41,116 nt of DNA, from positions 1 to 41,116 of the forward strand of contig NZ_JMLS01000038.1 of the NCBI RefSeq assembly GCF_000686845.1. The letters are read 5' to 3'. The notes beneath the pieces are model-generated. The model ran no database searches. It saw only the letters and a list, made by a program, of their open reading frames with translations, and was not told where the DNA came from. Position 1 is the first letter of the stretch, and each line of letters starts with the position of its first letter. Shown piece by piece: positions 7,931 to 14,633 of this stretch. Position numbers and translations under genes: made by a program. The DNA is from Paenibacillus sp. UNC451MF (GTDB taxonomy: Bacteria > Bacillota > Bacilli > Paenibacillales > NBRC-103111).

Positions 7931-8536
7931 ATGAGTAAATTAGTAAAATTACCGAAAGCTGCTGTCTTTGGTGCTGCAAATGGTGTGATGTTCATGACTT
8001 TTTTTGGGGCTCTTTGGGCTTCCATTGGTATTATTGGTTCACATGGACTTGGAGATCCTTGGTCACTTGTTCTTTCAGGTGTTGTGACATTAATCTTACT
8101 TAGCGGTGCGATATCACTTTTTGGTAAAGCTCGTAACATGAACTTTGCTGTTACACCAGAAGAGAGAGAACATTGGAGAAAAATAAATCGAAAATTTGGT
8201 TTGATCTTTGGTCTGGAAGGTCTTGCTATCTTTATCGCAAGTGTGATTTGCAACATCATCAATAATTTTGAAGTCTTTTTTCCTATCATGGCAATCATTG
8301 TCGGTATCCATTTCTTTCCTTTAGCTCAATTGTTTCGAGAAAATTTTTATTATGGTACAGGTGTAATGCTCAGTATTTTAGGCATTATTACTTTCTTTTT
8401 ACCAATGAATGCTACTGTTAATAATGTAACTCTGATTGCGACGTCTACTTTTATCGGTTTTGGTTCTGCTCTGACGCTGTGGGTGACAGGTCTGAGAATC
8501 TGGATAGCCATGCTCAAACAATTGAAACAAAAATAA
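7931..8536 (+). CDS. Multi-pass membrane protein, unknown function
   Basis: 201 residues with about six hydrophobic segments: GVMFMTFFGALWASIGIIG, SLVLSGVVTLILLSGAI, GLIFGLEGLAIFIASVIC, FFPIMAIIVGIHFFPLA, MLSILGIITFFLPM, and a last one near TSTFIGFGSALTLWVTG. A charged loop (PEEREHWRKINRKFG) separates the first two pairs. It resembles uncharacterised small membrane proteins common in Bacillales (DUF7010-like). AGGAGT precedes the ATG. It is plus-strand, opposite to most array genes. Confidence 0.8.
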   Translation: MSKLVKLPKAAVFGAANGVMFMTFFGALWASIGIIGSHGLGDPWSLVLSGVVTLILLSGAISLFGKARNMNFAVTPEEREHWRKINRKFGLIFGLEGLAIFIASVICNIINNFEVFFPIMAIIVGIHFFPLAQLFRENFYYGTGVMLSILGIITFFLPMNATVNNVTLIATSTFIGFGSALTLWVTGLRIWIAMLKQLKQK

Positions 8537-8552
8537 AAAAGAGCGATGATCG

Positions 8553-8592
8553 AACTGCACCCCCAATTGTGGTCACACATAAAGGTGCAGTT
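8553..8592 (+). terminator. Hairpin after the membrane-protein gene
   Basis: AACTGCACC (8553-8561) pairs perfectly with GGTGCAGTT (8584-8592), followed by TATTTATT. The 22-nt loop is long, so efficiency is uncertain. Confidence 0.55.
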
Positions 8593-8731
8593 TATTTATT
8601 ATGATCAACTATTATTTAAAACAATTAAAGGGCTGAATGCGAGTGAACGAGTTCATCATGAATAAGCCCATCTGTGGTGTATTGCTGCAAATGTATTCGA
8701 TTGAGCAGCTTCTTCATCCTCACCTTTGTTC

Positions 8732-8826
8732 AACTACGCTGCCCTTTAGCTTAATGAAAACAGAGAGCAGCTGCTACAGCAAACTGCTCCCTAGAACGAT
8801 ACAACTATCGTACCCGTTAGCTCAAT
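8732..8826. repeat. Composite cassette repeat, copy 4
   Basis: First site 8732-8755 (CTGCCC spacer type), hairpin 8762-8770 / 8784-8792 with one mismatch, second site 8803-8826 (CGTACCCGTTAGCTCAAT). It is 95 bp, the same length and nearly the same sequence as 292-386. About 140 bp without a recognisable gene separate it from the next stop at 8964. Confidence 0.88.
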
Positions 8827-8963
8827 AGTCTTATGTTTTAATTAGAGTCGCTGCTTATAGTTGTGAGGCTTGCCGAACACCTAATGCAGTGACGTCCTGA
8901 CGGGCTTAGGGGGCTGGATGTGGTCACTCGCTTCTCAGAGTGACCCGAAGCGTCAATATGGTG

Positions 8964-9734
8964 TTAGTCGAAGGAAGTTCTGGAAGCAGCCATTGCATTT
9001 AACGCGTTCTCAAAATAGCTATATACTTCATCTGCAATTCCCAGAAACTCTTCAACAAGTACATTATTACTATCCAAGTAACAAGCATACAGATAATCAA
9101 CTAAAGCGGAGTCAATCTCACAATAGTTTAATATGGCATTCTTCATCTTAATAATGTCATCTTGCCATACACCTGTATCTTCTAAAACCAAAGAGTATAA
9201 TGCACGAATTAATCTCTTAGAGTAACCTTTAATATATCTATTTTTCATTGTGTTATCACTAGCATTAGAAAGTAAACTATGTCTACGATCTACTTCCTTC
9301 TTGGTCTCTGTATTTAAGTCTAAAATGAACTCTGGAGAAATAATTATCGGTGGTACTTTTTCACCAACGTCATGACCATATATGCAAACACAAATTATCT
9401 TTACCCAAAAACCCCACTCATTTGGTTTACTTAATACATCGTCAATCGAGCAAATTGTCGTATCAATCTTAGTTACTACTGGATATTCTTCCAAAAGCCT
9501 GTCTTTAATATTTGACAATCTTTCGTAATCAATATCTTTGGGATTTACACATACAATAGTAAAGTCTGCATCTGACTTAAAAGGTTTAGCAGTTCCTTTT
9601 GGAATCGAGCCACACATATAAATGCTATGAATCTTACCTTTAAATTCGGTAAGTATATTATCTATATACTTATCAACAAAATCCTTATATTCACTTTGTA
9701 TTACAATTCTATTTATAACTTTTTCTAATATCAT
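8964..9734 (-). CDS. Nucleotidyltransferase-domain protein
   Basis: 256 residues. Residues about 30-75 carry the polymerase-beta-like nucleotidyltransferase signature, MCGSIPKGTAKPFKSDADF, i.e. GS followed by the DxD metal-binding pair. A mostly helical C-terminal half follows (RYIKGYSKRLIRALYSLVLE), as in aminoglycoside or lincosamide adenylyltransferases. The enzyme probably transfers a nucleotide to a small molecule or protein; the substrate is not predictable. GGAGGAG precedes the ATG at 9734. It is a single minus-strand gene between two composites, and the last residues may be altered by the junction at its 3' end. Confidence 0.8.
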   Translation of the reverse strand: MILEKVINRIVIQSEYKDFVDKYIDNILTEFKGKIHSIYMCGSIPKGTAKPFKSDADFTIVCVNPKDIDYERLSNIKDRLLEEYPVVTKIDTTICSIDDVLSKPNEWGFWVKIICVCIYGHDVGEKVPPIIISPEFILDLNTETKKEVDRRHSLLSNASDNTMKNRYIKGYSKRLIRALYSLVLEDTGVWQDDIIKMKNAILNYCEIDSALVDYLYACYLDSNNVLVEEFLGIADEVYSYFENALNAMAASRTSFD

Positions 9735-9830
9735 ATAGACTCCTCCTAAACTAAGAACTTCTTTCGGCTAACGTCTTTTTTGCGAACTTCGTAAAATTCG
9801 TCATGACTTAAGTTTTTCGCGAAAACATTC

Positions 9831-9912
9831 AACTATCCTGCCCGTTACTTCAATAAAGAAAAAAGGAGCCGCATTGAAGCAGCTCCTGCACTATCGTACC
9901 CGTTAGCTTAAT
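9831..9912. repeat. Composite cassette repeat, copy 5
   Basis: First site 9831-9854 (AACTATCCTGCCCGTTAC core), hairpin AGGAGC (9864-9869) / GCTCCT (9882-9887) with a preceding A tract, second site 9889-9912. On the minus strand the hairpin is followed by T6, so it can also terminate the HIT gene transcript. The HIT stop codon (9903-9905) lies inside the second site. Confidence 0.88.
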
Positions 9913-10325
9913 AGTTCATTCAAAACCTTAATGATTTTTTCCTTAGTTTGTGGCAAACGGTTTTCAGCACCATCTGGATGTAACGGTTCACCCCAGGTAA
10001 AACCATCGCCTTCGTATCTTGGTATGAGATGCATGTGATAATGTGTCAAATCGTTGAATTTCCCACCATCTTGACTCACTCTAATACCATCTGGTTTATA
10101 TAAGTATTTTAAGACAGATGACAGCATTTTAGAGGCGTCCATTATGCTGTAAGCAGTTTCTTTGTCGATTTCATCGACATCCAAGTAGTGTTTTTTAGGA
10201 AGGATTAGTGTGTGCCCTTCATTAAATGGAGCAATATCAAGTACACAAGTAATTAGTTCGTTTTCAAATAATATATTCAAATTAGGTTCAATTCCATTTG
10301 CAATCCTACATCCCAAGCATTCCAT
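9903..10325 (-). CDS. HIT-family nucleotide hydrolase/transferase
   Basis: 140 residues of the histidine-triad superfamily. The catalytic triad motif is complete in HYHMHLIPRY near residue 95. The N-terminal CLGCRIANG resembles the zinc-binding end of many HIT proteins, and FNEGHTLILPKKHY is the conserved mid-strand. HIT proteins hydrolyse or transfer nucleotide phosphoramidates and dinucleoside polyphosphates in the cytoplasm. The ATG at 10325 has only a weak GGGGT upstream. The final residues LLS and the TAA are encoded by the cassette site itself. Confidence 0.88.
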   Translation of the reverse strand: MECLGCRIANGIEPNLNILFENELITCVLDIAPFNEGHTLILPKKHYLDVDEIDKETAYSIMDASKMLSSVLKYLYKPDGIRVSQDGGKFNDLTHYHMHLIPRYEGDGFTWGEPLHPDGAENRLPQTKEKIIKVLNELLS

Positions 10326-10388
10326 AGCATGACCCCGATAAAAAAGATTCTGTTGTTATTTACAGATAATAATTCGATTACCCTATTA

Positions 10389-10412
10389 AACTATCCTGCC
10401 CGTTAGCTTAAC
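10389..10412. repeat. Cassette site (single)
   Basis: AACTATCCTGCCC then GTTAGCTTAAC, of the spacer type normally found as the first member of a pair. There is no hairpin or partner. The stop codon of the neighbouring broken gene (10403-10405) lies inside it. Confidence 0.82.
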
Positions 10413-10671
10413 TCGTCTCTATACGCTTTCTCAAACAATGTCTTGTAATGAGTTAATCCGAAATCCCTTTCAAGACCTCTTACTTTGCTCCAAAACTCAT
10501 CTTCGTCAAAACCTTCAAAATCTTCAATGATGAACAAGGCAAGATTGTGAAAAACATGAGCGATTCGAAATACTTGGTTGAAGTTTTCTTTACTGAATTC
10601 ACCACTATTTTAATATCTAAAAACGCTTGATAATTGATCGTCAAGTATGCCTTTTTTTTATTTTCTTCCAA
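10403..10671 (-). pseudogene. Small frameshifted cassette gene, unknown function
   Basis: The first frame starts at the TTG at 10671 (MEENKKKAYLTINYQAFLDI) and ends elsewhere. The coherent continuation is one frame over: GEFSKENFNQVFRIAHVFH, then EDFEGFDEDEFWSKVRGLER, then HYKTLFEKAYRDELS and TAA at 10403. A one-base change near AAAATAGTGG (about 10605) rejoins them into a protein of about 88 residues, ending like the HIT gene with LS-stop supplied by the site. The family is not recognised; an acidic, Phe-rich protein. A sequencing error in the A run is possible. Confidence 0.6.
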
Positions 10672-10757
10672 CAGAACTCCTCATTTCAGATGAATTTGCG
10701 TTAAAATTTTTAACCTACTTCAAATGTTTGTGGAGGGCCTCGTGGGGAATATAGCTA

Positions 10758-10811
10758 AACTAACGTCTCCCGTTAGCTTCACCTCACAGTTATCATTTCC
10801 GCTAGTTCAAC
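10758..10811. repeat. Two cassette sites back to back, no hairpin
   Basis: A 25-bp site at 10758-10782 (AACTAACG, TCTCC, CGTTAGCTTC) is followed after 5 bp by a second at 10788-10811 (TTATCATTTCCGCTAGTTC). The inner arms of the first, CTAACG and CGTTAG, are exact complements. The next gene's TGA (10807-10809) is inside the second site. Confidence 0.75.
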
Positions 10812-11136
10812 GATTTGTCGGATTCAACCCAGTTTGCATAATATACAAATACTCAGTTAATATTTCATTAAAATTAGGTTCTACAGGTAGCTTCTCAATA
10901 TATCTCCATAAAATCATTTCCTCAGTTTGAATGTTAACAACCTCATATTCCATCTGTGTAGATTCCCAGACGATAACTTGACCTAAACACTGCTCAGATT
11001 CGTTAATTATGCCGGTAGAAGGATTAGGAACACTACTTTCAGGGGTTGTATGCTTTATAAACTTGGTAGAGATAAATAGATCCTCTAGCTCACCCTTATT
11101 GGTTTCCACCCATAACATAAACTTATCTCGAACCAT
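10807..11136 (-). CDS. Small acidic protein, possible immunity protein
   Basis: 109 residues from the ATG at 11136, chosen because GGGGAGG sits 4-10 nt upstream (the frame is open nine codons further). Segments include FMLWVETNKGELEDLFI, GQVIVWESTQMEYEVVNI and FNEILTEYLYIMQ. The W-E pair followed by a strand and the acidic character recall polymorphic-toxin immunity proteins (TriTu-like), but I cannot confirm the family. The last codons and the TGA are in the cassette site. It is cytoplasmic, with no signal or membrane segment. Confidence 0.65.
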   Translation of the reverse strand: MVRDKFMLWVETNKGELEDLFISTKFIKHTTPESSVPNPSTGIINESEQCLGQVIVWESTQMEYEVVNIQTEEMILWRYIEKLPVEPNFNEILTEYLYIMQTGLNPTNR

Positions 11137-11179
11137 TTTACCTCCCCTTTCATCTAGCATCATCCTGGTTGTTTGTTAA

Positions 11180-11204
11180 AACTATCGTTCTCCATTAGCG
11201 CAAC
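11180..11204. repeat. Cassette site (single, 25-bp variant)
   Basis: AACTATCGTTCTCC followed by ATTAGCGCAAC. It belongs to the longer spacer class (GTTCTCC), also seen at 12476, 14250, 16427 and 17054. The adjacent gene reads through most of it and stops at the TAG near its end. Confidence 0.8.
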
Positions 11205-11568
11205 GAGGAACAATTCCAACTTGGTATTCGTCTTCATAAATAAGTATGCCAGGAAGCTCTTTGGAAATGGACTTAATTATTTCGACGTTATATTTCTTGG
11301 CAATATTAATGAAGGGCTCCAAGTGGATCATCATCTCTGGCGTCTTATTACCATACTTAAACCATGTTACTGCATTTACTGAATTGTTATCATCGTAGAA
11401 AGGCGGATTAGGCAAATTCTGTTCGAACCATTCTTTGGTGTCTAGGTAAAGCTTGCTATCGCTTTCCGAAAGCTTATCGTCACGAAATAAGTGATAAATA
11501 ACAACAAAAATGCCATAAAATTGTTTAGTCTTGGGACTAGAATAATTACCATGATATCTAATGTACAA
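11182..11568 (-). CDS. Conserved hypothetical protein, single-domain cassette gene
   Basis: 128 residues. Key segments are YGIFVVIYHLFRDDKLSE, WFEQNLPNPPFYDD, AVTWFKYG, and PGILIYEDEYQVGIVP near the end. I recall this pattern from uncharacterised Bacillales proteins but know no function. The last seven residues, RCANGER, and the TAG come from reading into the cassette site, so the natural C-terminus has been replaced or extended. The ATG start at 11568 has GGAGGAG upstream. A minus-strand terminator upstream insulates it from the barstar gene. Confidence 0.7.
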   Translation of the reverse strand: MYIRYHGNYSSPKTKQFYGIFVVIYHLFRDDKLSESDSKLYLDTKEWFEQNLPNPPFYDDNNSVNAVTWFKYGNKTPEMMIHLEPFINIAKKYNVEIIKSISKELPGILIYEDEYQVGIVPRCANGER

Positions 11569-11604
11569 AAATTTCTCCTCCTTAATTTACGTGGTTCGCA
11601 AACA

Positions 11605-11638
11605 AAAAACGCGCTAGAACCCATGGGTCCTGCGCGTT
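11605..11638 (-). terminator. Intrinsic terminator read on the minus strand
   Basis: AACGCGC (11608-11614) pairs with GCGCGTT (11632-11638), with an inner ACCC/GGGT. On the minus strand the stem is followed by T5-6. It would stop transcripts entering from the right. A second stem, GGATGGG (11649-11655) / CCCATCC (11674-11680), lies just beyond. Confidence 0.75.
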
Positions 11639-11812
11639 GTATGTCGCAGGATGGGAAGCGCGAAGAGCGTTAACCCATCCCTAATCTTTAGGAATTTGTT
11701 AACGCCTCTCATGATGATGAGGTTGTTTCAAAATCAAATTATACATTGTATTACCCCATTCCACTAACATTATGGTAATAATAACCATTACGATGTAATG
11801 CGTCAAGACTTA

Positions 11813-11905
11813 AATTATCCTGCCCGTTAACGTAATGCGGCTGCCGATCCATGCCGGCAACCGCGTCTTAGTTGATTATTAAACTATCGTACCCGTTAGT
11901 TCAAT
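11813..11905. repeat. Composite cassette repeat, copy 6
   Basis: First site 11813-11836 (TTATCCTGCCCGTTAACG), hairpin GCGGCTGCCG (11837-11846) / CGGCAACCGC (11855-11864), second site 11882-11905 (AACTATCGTACCCGTTAG, then TTCAAT). About 70 bp separate it from the barstar stop. Confidence 0.87.
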
Positions 11906-11976
11906 GTTTCATTTTTATTTTAGTACCAAATCTACAATCCATGTCTTACTAAATGCCGCTCTTTCAGTAACAGTCT

Positions 11977-12354
11977 TCAAGTAATCTCAAATAGTGTTAA
12001 TTCTCCGGCTAATCCTTGTTTAAGAATATTATCGCAATTTTGAATCACTTCGACTAAGTAACCCTTGTCATAATCTTGTTCATTATCAGCTAAAATCATT
12101 TCCACATTTTGTCTAATTTCCGAGCAATATTCAAGTAACTTTTTAGAATCTAGGTGTTGTTTCGATATCTCATGATTTTCCCAAATGATCACACAAGGTG
12201 CTTCTAGCCCGAATCCCCCAAATAAACAATCGTCAAATTGCGTTAGGTTAGTTCCAAAATAATTATTTGGAGCATTAACCGCTATTGCAAATTCCTTAAA
12301 AAGTGATTCAAGACTCCATATTTTATCACCATTAAGCGTATAAGTATTTACCAT
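11977..12354 (-). CDS. Barstar-family ribonuclease inhibitor
   Basis: 125 residues matching the barstar fold: KIWSLESLFKEFAIAVNAP forms helix 1, NNYFGTNLTQFDDCLFGG is the family hallmark with the Tyr-Phe-Gly and Asp-Cys residues, and APCVIIWENHEI is the following strand. Barstar proteins bind and block barnase-type RNases as immunity proteins. No RNase gene is adjacent, so it is an orphan immunity gene, common in mobile arrays. GGAGAGGG precedes the ATG at 12354. It is slightly longer than classical barstar (about 90 residues). Confidence 0.83.
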   Translation of the reverse strand: MVNTYTLNGDKIWSLESLFKEFAIAVNAPNNYFGTNLTQFDDCLFGGFGLEAPCVIIWENHEISKQHLDSKKLLEYCSEIRQNVEMILADNEQDYDKGYLVEVIQNCDNILKQGLAGELTLFEIT

Positions 12355-12409
12355 ATATTTATCATCCCTCTCCTCTAGAGACGTTTACCTCATACTATCA
12401 CAATTTAAT

Positions 12410-12500
12410 AACTAAACTCTTTAGCTCAAAGAAATAAGGAGCAGTTATCACAGCAAAGATTTCGACCCTTACTGTCGTTATCGTTCTCCGTTAGCGCAAT
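12410..12500. repeat. Composite cassette repeat, copy 7 (first half decayed)
   Basis: Shortened first site about 12410-12430 (AACTAAACTCTTTAGCTC), a decayed hairpin of the GGAGCAG type, and a clear second site 12476-12500 (TTATCGTTCTCCGTTAGCGC). About 70 bp of AT-rich remnant, with no gene, follow before the next pair. Confidence 0.65.
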
Positions 12501-12568
12501 GAAATTCCTCTTTTTTACAGATAATATCAGTGATCTTATAATTTGAGAAGCCTGAGGTATTCATTTAT

Positions 12569-12616
12569 CAGCTATCGTTTTAGCATAAATCTGCGACGAT
12601 ATACGATTAGTTCATC
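12569..12616. repeat. Decayed cassette site pair at the GNAT gene end
   Basis: AGCTATCGTTTTAGCATAA and ACGATATACGATTAGTTC look like shortened copies of the site with deleted spacers. The GNAT stop (12607-12609) lies in the second, in the same register (AACTAA) as at 14624. Confidence 0.45.
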
Positions 12617-13425
12617 CACCTATAATAATCTTGAGAATGCATTGTTTTAAATCCAACCGATTTATATAACCCTAGAGCGTGGTCGTTTTTCGTTTCGACT
12701 TCTAAGTGTACCGAATATCCCGCCGATCTTTGCTCTTTAATGATTCGGCGCAACACTTTTCTGCCTATTCCTTTGCCTTGATATTCTGGCAAAATGGAAA
12801 ATCCATAAATCCACGCTCGCCCCTCTTCTCGGCTCACTCGAATTTTCCCTACCGTTCCTTCGCTTACGTCAATCATGAGCATATCAGTGTTATCCGCGAA
12901 GATCTTGCTTTCTCTCGCTCTGGCGTCTTCTTCGTCCAACCCGAACGCCGTAACGGATAATCGTACGCGCATTTCGTAATCATCTAATGTTGCTTGCCTC
13001 AGAAGAATACCGTCCGTTTCTTCAAGTGCCTTTTCTTGCCACTCCATTTGATGCTCTGAGAATGCATACTCAGCACCTTGTTTACTCAAAAAAGCTTTTG
13101 CCGCATCTGATCCTGCAGGCGCGTTCAACAAGATTTTCTTGTACCCGGTTTGTTTGACTTTTGCCATTCCTTGTTGGAACAATCGATGGAAATGCCCATT
13201 TCGTCGTTCACTTGGTTTCACCATTCCGCAAGCTTCGACTGTAGAACCAAATGCATACAAACCTAAAAACGCTACAAGTTCGCCATTTTCATAATGATAA
13301 AAATCTAGCTGATCAGATTCGCGTTCTCTAAGCATTTCCCAGTTAAGCTTCAGTTGTAAATGATCATGAATTTCACACTCTTTTTGCAATTTTTCAATAT
13401 CTTTTATTTGTTGTGTCGTTAACAT
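12607..13425 (-). CDS. GNAT-family N-acetyltransferase
   Basis: 272 residues from the ATG at 13425, set by AAAGGAG 6 nt upstream (the frame is open 13 codons more). It appears to contain two GNAT-like halves: a degenerate N-terminal one (GSTVEACGMVKPSERRNGHF) and a canonical C-terminal one with the acetyl-CoA loop YQGKGIGRKVLRRII and the terminal NDHALGLYKSVGFK. It transfers an acetyl group from acetyl-CoA to an unknown amine. It is a single cassette on the minus strand between decayed and intact sites. Confidence 0.88.
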   Translation of the reverse strand: MLTTQQIKDIEKLQKECEIHDHLQLKLNWEMLRERESDQLDFYHYENGELVAFLGLYAFGSTVEACGMVKPSERRNGHFHRLFQQGMAKVKQTGYKKILLNAPAGSDAAKAFLSKQGAEYAFSEHQMEWQEKALEETDGILLRQATLDDYEMRVRLSVTAFGLDEEDARARESKIFADNTDMLMIDVSEGTVGKIRVSREEGRAWIYGFSILPEYQGKGIGRKVLRRIIKEQRSAGYSVHLEVETKNDHALGLYKSVGFKTMHSQDYYRWMN

Positions 13426-13539
13426 TTTTTCTCCTTTGATAACATTTGTAGCTCCTATACACATTTTTCTAGGGAAAGTTCCCCCTATTAAAGTACCATT
13501 AAATTCAATACTATTTGAAGGGAAAGAAAATATATATTA

Positions 13540-13634
13540 ATCTATCCTGCCTGTTATTTTAATAAAAACGGGGAGGAGCTGTCGCGCAGCGATCTGCTTC
13601 CTAGTTATTACGCTTTCGTAACCATTAGTTTAAC
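13540..13634. repeat. Composite cassette repeat, copy 8
   Basis: First site 13540-13563 (CTATCCTGCCTGTTA), imperfect hairpin about 13570-13600 (GGAGGAGC ... CTGCTTCC), second site 13611-13634 (TTTCGTAACCATTAG). No minus-strand gene follows; a plus-strand gene begins at 13731. Confidence 0.78.
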
Positions 13635-13730
13635 GGTTTCCCACCAATTTACAACGTATGAAATTGGTAACTTTTTATATATTTTTGCGTCAATACTAAT
13701 GTACTATCTCATTGAAAGGAGGAGTTTCAT

Positions 13731-14132
13731 TTGAAGAAGTATGTATTTATTTCCTTAACAATAATGGTACTAGGCTTAATCTTTCTAATAACTACAACAA
13801 ATAAAAATCCACTTCATATTTACCTCTTACCAGAAAACTTTGTTGGAGAAGTAAGAGTTGCTTTTGACCAATCAGATTACCCACCACTTACCAAAGAAAG
13901 AAATACATTTATTTATTACATACCTAAGTCAGGTAAGTTGAAAACCTCAAATACCATGGAAAGTGGACCTGTTGAGGTATACTATGTTGACAATCAGGGT
14001 CAGCGTAAGAAAGTAAGCCATGAAAATTTTTCTGGGGTGTCTTCGCATGGTGGAGGCGAAGATAATCAAACAGTTGCAACATTCTTTATTGGTACAAAAG
14101 AACAATACGAAAATTATGTGAAACAACAATAA
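13731..14132 (+). CDS. DUF6843-like exported or membrane-anchored protein
   Basis: 133 residues starting with TTG at 13731, with AAAGGAGG 8 nt upstream. One N-terminal hydrophobic segment (YVFISLTIMVLGLIFLI) acts as signal or anchor. The rest, with IYLLPENFVGEVRVAFDQ and IYYIPKSGKLKT, matches small exported proteins that open with a Y-L-(I/L)-P-E-x-(F/Y)-V-G strand (DUF6843 type). Function unknown. It is plus-strand inside an otherwise minus-strand array, with sites on both sides. Confidence 0.75.
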   Translation: MKKYVFISLTIMVLGLIFLITTTNKNPLHIYLLPENFVGEVRVAFDQSDYPPLTKERNTFIYYIPKSGKLKTSNTMESGPVEVYYVDNQGQRKKVSHENFSGVSSHGGGEDNQTVATFFIGTKEQYENYVKQQ

Positions 14133-14181
14133 TGTTGCTAGGAACATTGGATGATTATTAATAATTTGAGAACCATCATTC

Positions 14182-14274
14182 CGTTATGCTGCCCTTTAGT
14201 TCAACAGGCTGCCGATTATTCCGGCAGCCTATCGTTGTTGTTGTTGTTGTGCTCTCGTTATCCGTTAGCCGAAT
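14182..14274. repeat. Composite cassette repeat, copy 9
   Basis: First site 14182-14205 (TTATGCTGCCCTTTAG), perfect hairpin AGGCTGCCG (14206-14214) / CGGCAGCCT (14222-14230), then a GTT microsatellite (14234-14249) and the second site 14250-14274 (CTCTCGTTATCCGTTAGCC). The TAA of the small gene (14258-14260) lies in the second site. Confidence 0.85.
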
Positions 14275-14416
14275 GGTTATTGCATTTTTCTTTCATTAAT
14301 TCAATAATCCTTTCGTTTTGGTCAATTTGAGTTATGATATTTGAGTTAAGTTTTTGAATAGCAACAAATATTCCAAACAATGCGCCTAAAATTAAGAATC
14401 CTACAAGACCATCCAT
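14258..14416 (-). CDS. 52-residue single-span membrane protein
   Basis: A short minus-strand gene: ATG at 14416 with AAAGGAG 6 nt upstream, TAA at 14258-14260. The protein begins MDGLVGFLILGALFGIFVAI, a single hydrophobic span, followed by an amphipathic, Gln/Asn/Glu-rich helix (NIITQIDQNERIIELMKEK). The layout, a tiny N-terminal span plus a coiled-coil-like tail, resembles small membrane modulators, but no function is known. The last residues (SANG) and the stop are encoded by the cassette site, so even this very short gene obeys the array's gene-end rule. Confidence 0.72.
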   Translation of the reverse strand: MDGLVGFLILGALFGIFVAIQKLNSNIITQIDQNERIIELMKEKCNNHSANG

Positions 14417-14543
14417 AATTGACTCCTTTCACGAAAAAAACATGGTTTTGGAACACAAAACAATCTTATTTTCCATTCCATTGATATTCGTGATAATAAA
14501 CTTAATTTCCTTTTTATGTAAATATGTTCAATGAGTATGGTTC

Positions 14544-14633
14544 CACTCTTCTGCCCGTTAGTGCAACGCGACTGCCGATTAGTACCGGCAGCCGCGTCTT
14601 TGTTTATTAAGCTATCGTACCCTTTAGTTCAAT
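14544..14633. repeat. Composite cassette repeat, copy 10
   Basis: First site 14544-14567 (CTTCTGCCCGTTAGTGC), hairpin GCGACTGCCG (14568-14577) / CGGCAGCCGC (14586-14595), second site 14610-14633 (GCTATCGTACCCTTTAG, then TTCAAT). The nucleotidyltransferase stop is inside the second site. Confidence 0.88.

Noticed and set aside
9831-9912. Canonical attC sites of a class-type integron
   Set aside because: The boxes only partly fit RYYYAAC and GTTRRRY, the two sites are direct repeats of each other, and no intI-type gene with the IntI-specific domain is present. Only the general layout matches.
14234-14249. GTT microsatellite as a regulatory repeat
   Set aside because: Only about five units, lying between a hairpin and a site, with no coding frame or promoter spacing affected.
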